Source: Orthonyx spaldingii (lineage: Eukaryota; Chordata; Aves; Passeriformes; Orthonychidae). From it: a stretch of DNA of 64,000 bases. The position numbers and the translations under genes are program-made. Below are positions 1-11,720 of this stretch, piece by piece. The DNA lies in the NCBI GenBank assembly GCA_013397795.1, contig VZTJ01001769.1, forward strand, positions 881,386 through 945,385, given 5' to 3'. Each line of letters begins with the position of its first letter. The stretch's first letter is position 1. The notes under the pieces are model-generated. The model made no database searches. It saw nothing but the letters and a program-made list of their open reading frames with translations, and was not told the DNA's origin.

Positions 1-3000
1 AAAAGGAAAAGCTCCCTTATTTTTTTTTATACTGTACTTATCCCTTCTTAAAGCACCCAGACATCTTAAAGACATAGATGTAGAGTCTGAATATCCAGAA
101 TCTATGTGAAAAACAATATTATCAGAGGATCAATCTGAAAACCTGTATTTCAGTGAGCTTTGTGCCATTTCCTGAATAACAACTTCAGATCTCATGTACT
201 GTCTTATAATTACGAAAAATATAACTTGGTACAGAATGCACTGTGTCAGCTTTGATTATGCCAGCAGAGAAAGACATGGGATACAGAGAGAATAAAGGAA
301 GAATGATGGCTGTCTACTGGCTTATCAATTTACATCTCTCTACAGTAAATCTAAGTCCTTTGTGCTGTCAGTCATGCACTCCTACTGCAGTGATTGCTGG
401 AATATGAAAATCACAGCTCTGAGATCCATTTGTACATTCATGTACTTGCACAGCCTTTATGGGTTTATTGCTTCAGTGGCTGCAGCATCCCCCATCAACA
501 TGGGTCCTGTGATTTGAGGCTTGATGTTTGCCCACTGTGCAGCTTACGTGCAACAATTTATACCAACACTCTGTCAACCACCACCTTTTCAGTTCAAATT
601 GTGAAGGAAAATGGAAAAAAACCCTCAGGAAACTGTAAAGGTAAGAAACGATCATGTGTTAGATGACCTATTTCAGGCCTATAAATTCCAATAATATGTT
701 GTGATTGTGGCTAAAAATAACACACCTCCTCATCAAATATTTACTGTGACATAAATAACCACCTATCCAACATCATGCTTTTGAACACATTAACAACAAT
801 TGCATATTTTCAGCTGAAATGACACACTGGAAATTAATGAAGACAAGAAGACATGAACAAAAACCACCTCACTGCTGCCATCACACCTACAGCAACTGTC
901 AGCAAAGAGCAGCTTCCTGGAAATTTCAGAGGCATGGAGTTCAGAAAACAAAAAAATCATGCTTGTTGCAAGCACAACACATGGTTATGCACACACACAC
1001 ATTCCACAAGTAAATCTTCTATGAACCAAGCAGTAATTTAGGGCCTCACCCTCCTCAGCTCTCTCCCATCTGGACCCACAGCCAGGATAAGGTCAGCAAT
1101 GTTTCTTGCTGTTGTAAAATGCACATGGTGGTAGTAAAAGCATTTTTTCAAACCTTTTATTCACCCTGTGGGGGCAAACACTCCACCATGTAAATTTCCC
1201 ACAGGGCCGCAGGTAAATAGCAAAGAGGAAGAAAAGAATCAGAAACTATCCTTGCTCTAAGAACTGCTCTCAGCTGTTTTCCTACCATGTAGTTAGTATT
1301 AAAATTTGTAGCAGAATACTAGCCCTCATCCAAATACTTGAATACTATTTATCTCTAATGGGATAACAATTGTGATGCAAGGACAACAAAAGCCACTGGA
1401 AAATATGGCAGGATAATGAATTATTGCTGATTTCCTGAACTTACGTAAGTTGATCAGAATCCCTTAGAAAACTCTCCAAGCAATGTTTCTATGTTAAAAT
1501 TCTCTGCATTAAAAAAGAGAAAACTGTCATATTCATGTGCTCGGCTTTTGAGCTGCATTCTGTAAGGCAAGAACAATTCTTCCAGATCAGCAAATCTGTA
1601 CAATATGGCAGTGTTTGGTTCCCACACTGAATAAAACATGGTCTGTCCTATCCGATCATTTATTAGACTTGGCATTATTTTCCCACTATAAACATTCCTA
1701 ATAGTTTTGGACCGTTTTCATCATGAAGGAACAAGAAGAGCATGAAATCACTCCATGTCTTTAAAGTAAACACATACATTATGTTTTGGGGTTTTTCCTT
1801 GTGTTGAGGCTGGAATATCTTAATGCTTGGCACTCCTTGGGGCTACTACCACAGAAAGTTGTTTCCTCCTTGACATCTCATAAAATCCCAAAATTCCTGT
1901 GTCTGGGAAGAAGGGGTATTACAAGCAAGTAAACTACAACAGCGAGAGAAGGCTAACAACATTTTCACAACTTACCCTTAATTTTACCTGGAAAAGATAT
2001 TTGAGTCCTGGAGTTTGATTTGAACCAGTAAGGGGAACAGCATTTGCTGCTGGAAATAAATAACCCTAGACAGTATTTGCTCTTTTTGCAGCTCCTTAGA
2101 CATCTGCATTACCTCCACTCAAAGCCAGTCTCCCTTAAAGCAAGACAATCACCTCCTGCACCATCACAAAGAACAACACTGGGATTAACCTAAGGTCCAC
2201 TGAAGTCAGTAGCCTGTTAATGACAATGACCAACTGAGAATGTTCGGGAAGCAATAAAAGAGAAAAGGCTGCAGTGAGCTACAGTTATGGCCTTACATTT
2301 CTCTTTCATGGTTGTGTATCAATTGAAGGAGACTGAATTTTTATTATAAGCTGCTGCCAGCTAAAAGTGCCCTGGTGAGTCAAAGGCAGAACCCAGAATA
2401 TAGTGCATTTCTGGTTTTGACTACCAGGTCTTGACAACCTTGCCAAAACCCTGAAGATGTATCTGTACCCGTAACACAAGCAAGTCCATTAGAATCCTCT
2501 TCTGTCTTTCTCCTGCTCCATGTTCTTTCACCTCTGAGACAAGCTTTTGCATAAGAAGTACTTGAATGACAGGCCTAGCAGCAGCCTATCACACCACAAT
2601 AATAAAGGATTAATTACCTCCGTCATCAGCACTCTATTATTATTTGTAGCACCAAGCGCCTGCTCTATTTTTGTGAGCTACAAATGCCTGGGAACACAGA
2701 AAAGAAGACACTGTGCATTAATTCAACAAGTCTTCTAACCTGCACCTGCATTTAATTAGTTACTCTCAAATCAGACCTGCAGAGCCAGGAGCTGCAAGCG
2801 AGAGCACCACTGACTGCTGGCCTGGCTGGGCTGCCAGTGTAATTAATTGCATTCTTACTGTGGCTCTCTCCTCTGTGCAAACAAAAGTTAATCATTTACT
2901 GGGAAAGTCTGAGCTGATGCTTCTTCACCATTTGAGCCAGCGTGTAGAACATTTCAATAACAGCATCCCCCCCTTCATGTTTACTACTTGCCTCCCAAAA

Positions 3001-5160
3001 TGACATGCTGACCATGTCTGTGCTGCTGGAGACCTACATCGAGGCAGGGGTTAAGAAGGTATACAGAAAAAAAAAAAAAGGGAAGAGAAAATCTGAACTA
3101 CAGAAGTGCTCACCACAAAAAAACCCACCACTCAGCAGCTATCCCAAACCAAAGGCTTCTTTGGGCAGAGGGTTGGCAAAATGACAGCTAATAACCTGTC
3201 TGTGTTGCCATTCCTCGTGCCTTCAACATTAGTGTTCATGTAAGCTTCAAGCTATTTGTACACAATAATTGTTGTATCCTCAAAGCACACTTTCAGAAAG
3301 AGGGAAGCATCATTATTGCTATTAAATACATGACAAAGAGAGTAGCAAGGGACCTTCTCCAAAGTTTCCACAGAAATCAACAGAAAAGCAAGGTGCACTG
3401 CACCTTGGCATGGCTGTGGTTTTCAGCACATTTCTCTTTGTCAGGAGCTCAGGTGACCACAGGCACCAGAAGGCTGGCAAGAAGCCACTGCAGAAACAGT
3501 GGCTCAGGCAAGGAGATGATACCTTCAAAGCAAGCAGTACCTGTGGAGCATGTCTGAACAGAGAGAACGGGGTACAGGTCTGAACAGGAGCCTTGCACTT
3601 TCTTCATGGCAAAGGAGCAGGTTGGTTATTGCTCACAGCTGTGTCTTCTGCTCCTTCATCCAACAACAGCCAGCACCATTTCCAAGTGGCATAATGGGGC
3701 TGGAGCAAGGACAGGAGGGAGAAGGATGGCAGAGCTAGGTGAGCCTGGGAACAAGGAGACAATTATTTTCTCTGCTTGCTGGAACAACCTTCAGGGATGA
3801 CGTGAACTTTTTTCCATACTATTAGACTGCAAATGGACTGTTTGTTTGCGCAGGGGGGAGAAGGACTCAACCAACAACAACCTCTGAAACTTTTGAAACA
3901 CACAGTTTAGAAATTATGGGCTTTCTTTTTCATTTTTTTTTTAATTTTGCTTTTTGAGAGCAGCCTGGTACATCGCTTTTTAAAATTAATGGCATATACT
4001 TGATCAAAAATGCTAAAATGCTGGTTCCAGCAAATTACACAGATAATTAATCCTAATTTCAATAATGCTCTGAAACACTACTAATAAATCTTTGGGCTCA
4101 CGCATTCCTTGAATATATACAAACTACTTAACGAGCACCAAATTCTACCCTTGCAGTTCCTTTTCTGTCAAGCTGTGGCAACCCCAAGCTAAATTCTTCT
4201 GTCAGTTATATCCTTTAAGTCTGGAGCAATTGCTTGTCCTCGGTGGCATAACTCAAGATTACAGCTGTGTAAATGAACACAGAATGTAGTTTGAGATGTT
4301 GTAAATCTGACCTTCAGCTTGCTTCCATGAAAGGGGAAAACCCAGGAACTTGTTTTCACATTCACTAAGCTTCTTGAAAAACTACCCTGCATAAATATTA
4401 TTATTTCAGTCATAGACATAGCAGATTTAAAATGGATTTAAACCTGCCTAGTATCTAGGTCTACCGGGAGGGGGAAAGATGACAAGTATAATATTTATGA
4501 GCTACCACAAGCAACGCTTGCTTTTAAACACTGACGTGAGCTTTGGCCTCCTACCATGGCACCTCAAGACCTTCAGCTTATTCCAGGTCACTGCTTGACC
4601 TCAGGATACTGCAGCATTTCACCAGCAGTGCTTGAATGTTGGTCACCCAACCTCCATGGGCTCTGATTGCCAGCCTCCCAATCCACTTAACTGGGTCTCT
4701 TATTTTGGGGAGGCTACAGAGTTGGTGCCTCCCAGACCACACCTGGAGAGTATGAGACTGCTATGGACCTGGGTGTCACCATTTCTCCTGCTGAGCTGTT
4801 AGGTCTCTGCTCCCCTGAAAAGCTGACCCAAGGCATTTGGGGCCATGTCTTTACATGGGGATGGATGGGTTCAATCCTAGTGCCCTCATGGGGTTTTGCA
4901 CTGGCTCAGTGACACTTCTGCCTGTGCTCTCAAAATACACACAGACAGGAACCAGGGAAGTGAAATCTCCCTTTTTGTCCTGACACCTCATGACTAGCAG
5001 GCCCAGCAAATAAGAGAAACACTCTCTTTCCCAGACTCCTTTAGCCACCATTTCTCTGAATGGTATTGTAGAAGACTTGTCAGATAGAGGGTATGGTAAT
5101 ATACTTACCAAATAGAATTAGAAGGAAGAATATCACAAAAAGCAGATCTCTAAACAAAGC
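1..5160. other. Intergenic, no gene recognised
   Basis: All reading frames here are short and unlike known proteins. The stretch includes poly(A) near 3067, a C-run near 2968 and the candidate regulatory block listed at 2560-2960. The part at 4540-4960 is less AT-rich and could be an unrecognised old repeat. Confidence 0.6.
2560..2960. promoter_or_regulatory. Candidate conserved non-coding element rich in TAATTA motifs
   Basis: TAATTA homeodomain cores occur in GGATTAATTACC (about 2608), TTTAATTAGTT (about 2752) and GTGTAATTAATTGC (about 2838), separated by a CACCTGC E-box-like segment and unique sequence without repeat character. This look is typical of developmental enhancers in gene deserts. 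Conservation cannot be tested here, so this is inference. Confidence 0.3.
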
Positions 5161-5689
5161 ACCAAAAAGATAAGGGAAAATAATAATTGAAGTGCTTTTT
5201 GTTTGTGGAAGCACAAGTTAATTAATTAATGATTTTTCTAAACAACTGGTTTTGGAAAAAACATCATTTGCCGAAGTGCAGTACAATCCTTGCAGGATTG
5301 CCGTTTGCAGGTATGAAAGCATATCTTTGTTATTATCAATATACGTGTCTGAAGGGTTAGCTAATCGCAGGCTAGGAAAAAACCATCAAAATACTGCATG
5401 ATGAGTACTCCTATACATGTTGATTTTGATCATCACGTTGTCTCTTTGCTGTGATATGGCCACATAACATTTGGAAATCTCTATCAGGACACTAAGTGTA
5501 ACAAATTGCTGGCCTATACATTTCAGAATTTTACCTGTCCAAAGAATAAAATGATGGCTCTGTACTACAGCACACAGCTGGACAAAGCTGGACAAAGATG
5601 CACATATCAGTGGCAGCAAATATATTTATCTATGGAAGAAAAGGTTGCATTTTATTTATTTTATGTCAGCATTTTATTAGCTTCTAGAC

Positions 5690-5815
5690 TGCATTATCAG
5701 TCTTTGCATTACCCAAACTTAAAACTCATTGCATTATGCAAAACACTTTTGAACAAGCAGCATCTCTTGTCTTCATTTCTAACTTTCTTAATGCATAATT
5801 TGATGCATTACCATA
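5690..5815. promoter_or_regulatory. Cluster of GCATTA / TAATGC motifs (POU-homeodomain-like)
   Basis: GCATTA or its complement occurs five times in about 120 bp (5691, 5706, 5730, 5789 and 5805). One copy extends to TTGCATTATGCAAA, a near-palindrome containing an octamer-like ATGCAAA. Chance would give far fewer than one copy. It may be a POU-factor enhancer; no conservation data are available. Confidence 0.35.
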
Positions 5816-7000
5816 AATGAATGAAAGAGCCACAAAGTCTCATCAAAATGAGAAGGGAGACTGGATCTGAGTCTGATGACCTGTAATTTGCCTGTTATTG
5901 GGGGACTACTTTTAAAAAATGGACCAAACTCACTGTCTGCTGACTGCTATTTGAACTACTTTAAGTATTTTAATATATAATTTCCATTTTTCTTTCTATA
6001 TTAAAGAGTGAATGCACTTTCCATTTTAATTCCCAAACTGAAAAAAACAATGGAACAGTGTTTGAAGAAGCCATTTCAGATACATGTCAGCACAGGCACG
6101 TACCTGGAGACTGCAGTAGCGGCAATACTCTTGACTAGCACCATAAACAGACTACTAGGAAACTCCAGAAGGTCAGCTAAGGACCTGTATCAATGATGAG
6201 AAATAACAGGGAATTTCTCTTTATTTAACAATGAGCATAGTTTCTGTAATAAAAGCTTCCAAGTTCATGGTTTGTTTTGGAAGCTGTGGGATCTGAAATT
6301 TCTTCTGCAAAGAGGGATTGTTTCTGTGGAATTGGAACCAAATTATCCACAGGTATTTAGACTAAAAAAAATCAATAATAAAATAACCTGGTTTTAATTT
6401 ATTCTTTTCCCCTCTCCTGATTTCCACTATCTTATAACTTCTTCAGGGTTTGTCTTGAGCTAAACATCTGAAAACAGATGTGTTTGGTGTAGAATAATAA
6501 ATTCCATCCAGGACCTTTTGAGTTACAGGTCATTTAATATAGTAACTGTGGGCAAGGCGAGCCCCTATTGTGCTCCCACTGATGTCAATGAGTATTTGCT
6601 GCCCATGAGTTCAGAAATGAGTACCAACTCTGGCTGTGAAAGATTGCTCCTAATCTAAATCTGTCACACACTGCCACTGTCTGTACCTCATTTTCTGGGT
6701 GCCCATCTTCAGGTTCCCAGAGATTAATTTGCAGGGTAGGCAGGTGTTATTGGAAACAGGGAAGATGATCTCTGTTTCGTGTGCAGACTCTTGCTGTTTG
6801 GATACAGTTGCTGTCCTACACTCACAGCCCTTGTGAAGGGCTCTTCACTGCTTCCATCCTAAACGCAGGGAAATAAATGTAGGTGCAAAGGGGAGAGTTT
6901 ATCTGGTTATGGCCTTGTATCTGCAGCAGAGTGGCAATACTCCAGGGAAGCAGAGAATATAGAAAAAAGGAAGCATGAACTGGGAATTTATTACCAGGAC

Positions 7001-7021
7001 AAAAAAAAAAAAAAAGGAAAA

Positions 7022-7071
<50 letters not shown>
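7001..7071. repeat. Poly(A) low-complexity tract
   Basis: Fifteen A, then GGAAAAAT, then an unbroken run of about 47 A, followed by CACC and an AAAC repeat. Length here is likely to be polymorphic and error-prone. The minus-strand poly-Phe reading frames across it are artefacts. Confidence 0.9.
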
Positions 7072-7072
<1 letters not shown>

Positions 7073-10000
7073 CACCAAAACCCAAACAAACAAACAAAAG
7101 CTCATTTTATCATTTTGTGTTAGTGCTGGCAGAAAGCTGGGTGCAGATGCTGTCATTTGGTTCTGGCTCTGGTCATGATTTGTATTAAACAAACAAAATA
7201 CAAAACCAAACAAGCCCCAACAAAGCACTTTTATCATTTCAGTATAAACTAACCATGACCTCTTGTATCTGGCTAACTTATCAGGTGGAAAATATTAACA
7301 TCATGAAGCCCCAAGCAATTTCAACAAAAGCAAGGTCCTTGAGTTCCCTACAGGGACCTGCCCAGTTAGTTGACCCTCTTTTTTGATTTTTCTCTCTACA
7401 ACTAAATTTTTTAGAAAACAAAAAGAATAAGAACACTTCAGTGCATCCAGTCAGCTGTGAATAGACAAAGGATGAAGATGCTCTGCAGAGAATGCCACAG
7501 GGAGAAAAATGAGTGATCCTCTGCAGAGTCCAAGGAACCCAAAACCCCCTAGTGAATAGTGAAAAGTAAAGAGATAGAATAAACCCAAGCCAAACACAAA
7601 GGATGTTTATTTAGTCAGGAAACAGCATCCATTCATAGCCCAATGTTTCACTTCACAATTCTGATATGTTTCAATACATTTTTGTCTCAGCTATATAATA
7701 TACCATTCCTTAAATGCATGCATATATATTAATTCTAAAAGACTGGATCGTTTCCCTTGCTAGCTTTATCATGTCAGATTTTCCCATGTTTATAAGGTCT
7801 TTCTCTATTGCTGTGAGATAGACCTGGGCAAATAAAAATCTATCCCTGCCTGACTGCGCAGGGGAACACTGACCCTGAGTAACCACCACACACAAACAGT
7901 GTGGACAGCCCAGATTTCTCTCCTTTAACCTGTTCTCCTCTTGGAATATGAAAAGCAGGTCAGCATTTTTGCAACAAGACTTTGAAGACTAAGGTCTTCA
8001 CTGGAGTAGTTGCTGGCTAAACACAAGGAGAGCCTCTGGCACACATGTCCAGTAAAATGTGGACTCTGCAAACATTTAGGTGAGTGTTTAAGTATAAAAG
8101 TATTGGGTAAAACCCCAGCCCCAGTGACACTAATGGCGTCTTTAATGTCAGCATCAGTGGGGGCAAGATTTTATTTGATGGGTTTAATTTATAATTTAAT
8201 GTAAAGGGCCAGAGCTCAAATTGTTCTTTACTCATCAGAAATGATTAATACTGAGCTTGAAGTAGCACCAGATAACCAAATTACACATGCAAATAAAAAC
8301 ATTATGATGGACTGCAGCAGTGTAAGTGAAAAATATTATTCACCTTCCAAGGGAAAAGAAATAGTTTTTAAATGAACCTTTAATTTAATCTATCCCTTTA
8401 GAATATTAGCTTAAGAGAAAAACTCATTACCTCTTGGAAGATATACCCATAAAGAAGACTTCTCAGGTATCTCTCGCAAAAACATTTGAAATAGATGTGA
8501 ACACACAGTCTGGTTTTTCCATAAATGTCAACATTTATTTCTGATAAATATTGTCCCTTGCTTTATCTCTGCCAGTTGGTATCACCTCTGACCAAAAAAT
8601 CTATGCAGGAGTCCATAACTACTTACTACTCTCATTGGATTAGCAATGATTACAAGTGATTGTTGCATAGATATACTGGATGGAGTCCAAACTCTTCTCC
8701 CATGGCAAGTATGCCTCCCACCACTGCAGGATCCCCCCAAGAGATATTTTCCTGCTTTCAGACAGTACAGGTGTTCCCAATAAACCAGGAAAACACAAGG
8801 TCTGCAACCCCCACTCAGGTCAAAGTGACCACCAAACATTTGTTAACAATGAGTTGCCCCAGTTTTAGAAGGTGCATCTCACATCCTACACTGCCTGTCT
8901 ACATAAACCTACCTGGATGACAGGCAGCAATCACATATACTAATCATACAGACCAGAGGCTAGGATAGTTTAACATTGCTTCTTCAGAATGTCCCTAGGA
9001 GAGACAGAAGAATTGCCATGCCTGTTTCTCAAATGGGAAGCAGCCAGCATGTACCAATACCAAGCAGGTCCTTTGCTGTAAGTGTGGTGAATGGCAACCA
9101 CAGCCAAAAAAGCAGTATCATATGAAGAAAATGATTTGCTAAAAAGGAAAGTACTAATTTCACCCTCCTGCACTAAGCAGACAGGGTCCTGCAAAGCAGA
9201 CAGTCCAAGTGCAGGGAAGCAGAGGGTACTACAAAGGAATTCACTTCCCAAAGAAGACAATATTGGCTATGGTGGGCTTAAGGCCAAAACAAATAGAGAT
9301 GTGTTGATTTTACATCTGCCCACAGGCTTATTTTGTTGTGGGAGAAGAGAGCCTTAGAAACCTTGAGCTATTTTCCATTGCAGGAAGCCCCTGGTGATGA
9401 TGAGAATGCACAAATTCCCCATTGTTTCCCTGGTAGTGAATTGTCCCTAGGTTGGACCAGGTGTGCATTAGTCTGCTGGCACTAGGACCCGTTGAACCAA
9501 GACAGAGGATCTGAGAGGAAGGAGCAGGCTAGAAAGATGAAAGCAAGAACAATTTCATGTGAATGTGGAGAAGAACAAAAAACAGGAACAAAACCCACTG
9601 GACATGAACTACAGTGCCCGTGAGTGAAAGCCTACACCTACCCCATGAGGATAGAAAAGTAACTGTGACAACACACAACAGTCAGACTCTTCAATTGGCC
9701 ATAAGCAAGAAACACTCAAGGGAATCCAAGGAAAACCTTGTGCTACTGGTGAAAAATAATTATTTGTTCTGTGGCAAAGGAGTAACCTCGAAAGAAAAGC
9801 AAGACTGGGAAGCCACAGTAGTAACTGAGCCCAAATAGCAATTGCATTGTAATGTCTGGGAATCCTGCCTCTGTACAAGTAACAATCTGTTCAGTGATCC
9901 TGAAGCTGTTCTCTAAACATGCTCTAGCAGTGATTCATTTGCACTGGTCAAGTTTGTGCTGAAGACAGTTAATTCATATAGATGGAAAAAGTCAGATGGA

Positions 10001-11339
10001 TGGATTGACCTTGGAACTTGGCCTGGAAGTTATTCTTAGCCTCCACAAGAAAAGCACTGTTCATTTTGCATAGCAAAGCCTGAAAAGTGAGCATGAGAAA
10101 CCCAGGGATATGCTAGTGACTTCTTTGGGAGTTCTGTTCTCTTAAAGCCACTTCAAGTTTCAAATTGAGCCATTTCTCTCTTTGCTACAAACATTCCCCA
10201 AGCGCCAAAGTGGCATGAAATCAGATCCAGTACTTTCCCCAGCACGTTACTGAATGGACCAAGTCAGGAAAGCTTGGAGAACAAGCTCCAGGTAAAATCT
10301 TCACAGATTCAAGGAAGGCTGGGGCCTGGTCTTGTAGTGCCTGTAGTCTTCCACTTGGAAGTGGCCCTCCTGCCCTAAGACCTTCAGTGAAGGACAAATG
10401 CAGCAAGCAGAACTTGCCCTGGGAGCCAGATAAACCTGCTCACTCCTTTCCACAGGATAAAGTGTTTCTGAAGATGCCAACCTGAGTCCTCAGTAACAGT
10501 GGCCATTGTGTCATCTGAAAGGTGGGAAGTAGCTATCACCTAGATTGCTGTTACTGGAGTTACCCTGACGTGGATATTGGATGTTGCCATGAGTATGAAA
10601 GACACCAGTGAGCAATGATCCCTCTCATCTTTCAATCCCTGTGCTGGCCTATTCTGTTGAATAAAATGTTTTGGTCCATGGACTCCAGTTGATGGACTCC
10701 AGCCTGAACTGCCACTAACAGTTGGGCCCATGTAGATGCTGCATTGAAACGCTTCTCAACCCCATCTAAAGACCTCAGACCTGAACTTTGTGGGCACCAT
10801 TTTATAATTGGTGTTTTAAATGCTGTCACTTGCTGACAAGTGACACACTAGAAAATGTAGAAACCTTCTCTGCTGCCTTTCTCCCTCCCAATCCAGCATA
10901 AATCATAAATCAAAAGGTGAAAGAGGTAGAAGCCAGATAGCTTTTCCTCTTTGCTCACTCACCTGTCCCTTGCCCTTTTTCCCATACCAGAATGGAAATC
11001 ACAGGTTCCAAAGGCCCAGGGGGTTGTCTCTCAGGTTGTCCAGCTCAGCTGGAAGCAGAAGGGCTTGCCTAATGCAGATGGCATGAAACCTAGTCTGGTG
11101 AGAGCTCATCTGGGAACTGCAGAGTTCAAGACATCATTTGAATTTGGCAGCTCCCCTCCATGCTGCCCACCATTTCCTTGGAGCAAGAGTGAACTCGGAA
11201 CCTACCCCAGCTGGAATCTGGGATCCACTCTCTCCTGTGTGAGGTTCCAAATAACAAAGGGATGGAGCCTGTAAGCTGTAGAAGGCCTCCTTGTAAAGTT
11301 ATCAAGAGATTTTAAAAAAAGGGAAAATCAATTCATTGA

Positions 11340-11720
11340 AAATAAAGACCAAATATGTTTCTTAGCATTCCCATGCACAGTACTGTGCAATATACCTTCT
11401 GCAAGTATATTTTAACCATGCCTCTGTGGATGCTGCCTTGTCTCCCCTCTGGCTTGTATTTAGCTTTCCACAACAGATTATACTCAGCTTTGGACACAAT
11501 GAAACAAATCAGTTTCTTCCTTTTTATTTGTGCATGTCATTAACATTAAACACATGCCGCGATGACAGTGGAATTGATGGCTGAATGGGATGTATTTTAA
11601 TTTAAGTAATATTTCCATTAACCTAAAAGCTCTCCCTTAAAAGTCTGTACAATTTATTTATTGGAAAAATTCCAGAATAATTGTACTGAAAATTCTGCTC
11701 TGAATGATAATATGTCAGAC
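11340..11720. promoter_or_regulatory. Candidate conserved non-coding element
   Basis: This is unique AT-rich sequence with TALE-homeodomain-like motifs (GATGACAG, TTGATGGC) near 11560-11585 and ATTTAAT/TTAATTTAAG near 11600. It is flanked by sequence of different texture. Inference only. Confidence 0.2.

Noticed and set aside
6822..7237. Minus-strand frames with long poly-Phe
   Set aside because: They are translations of the poly(A)/poly(T) tract.
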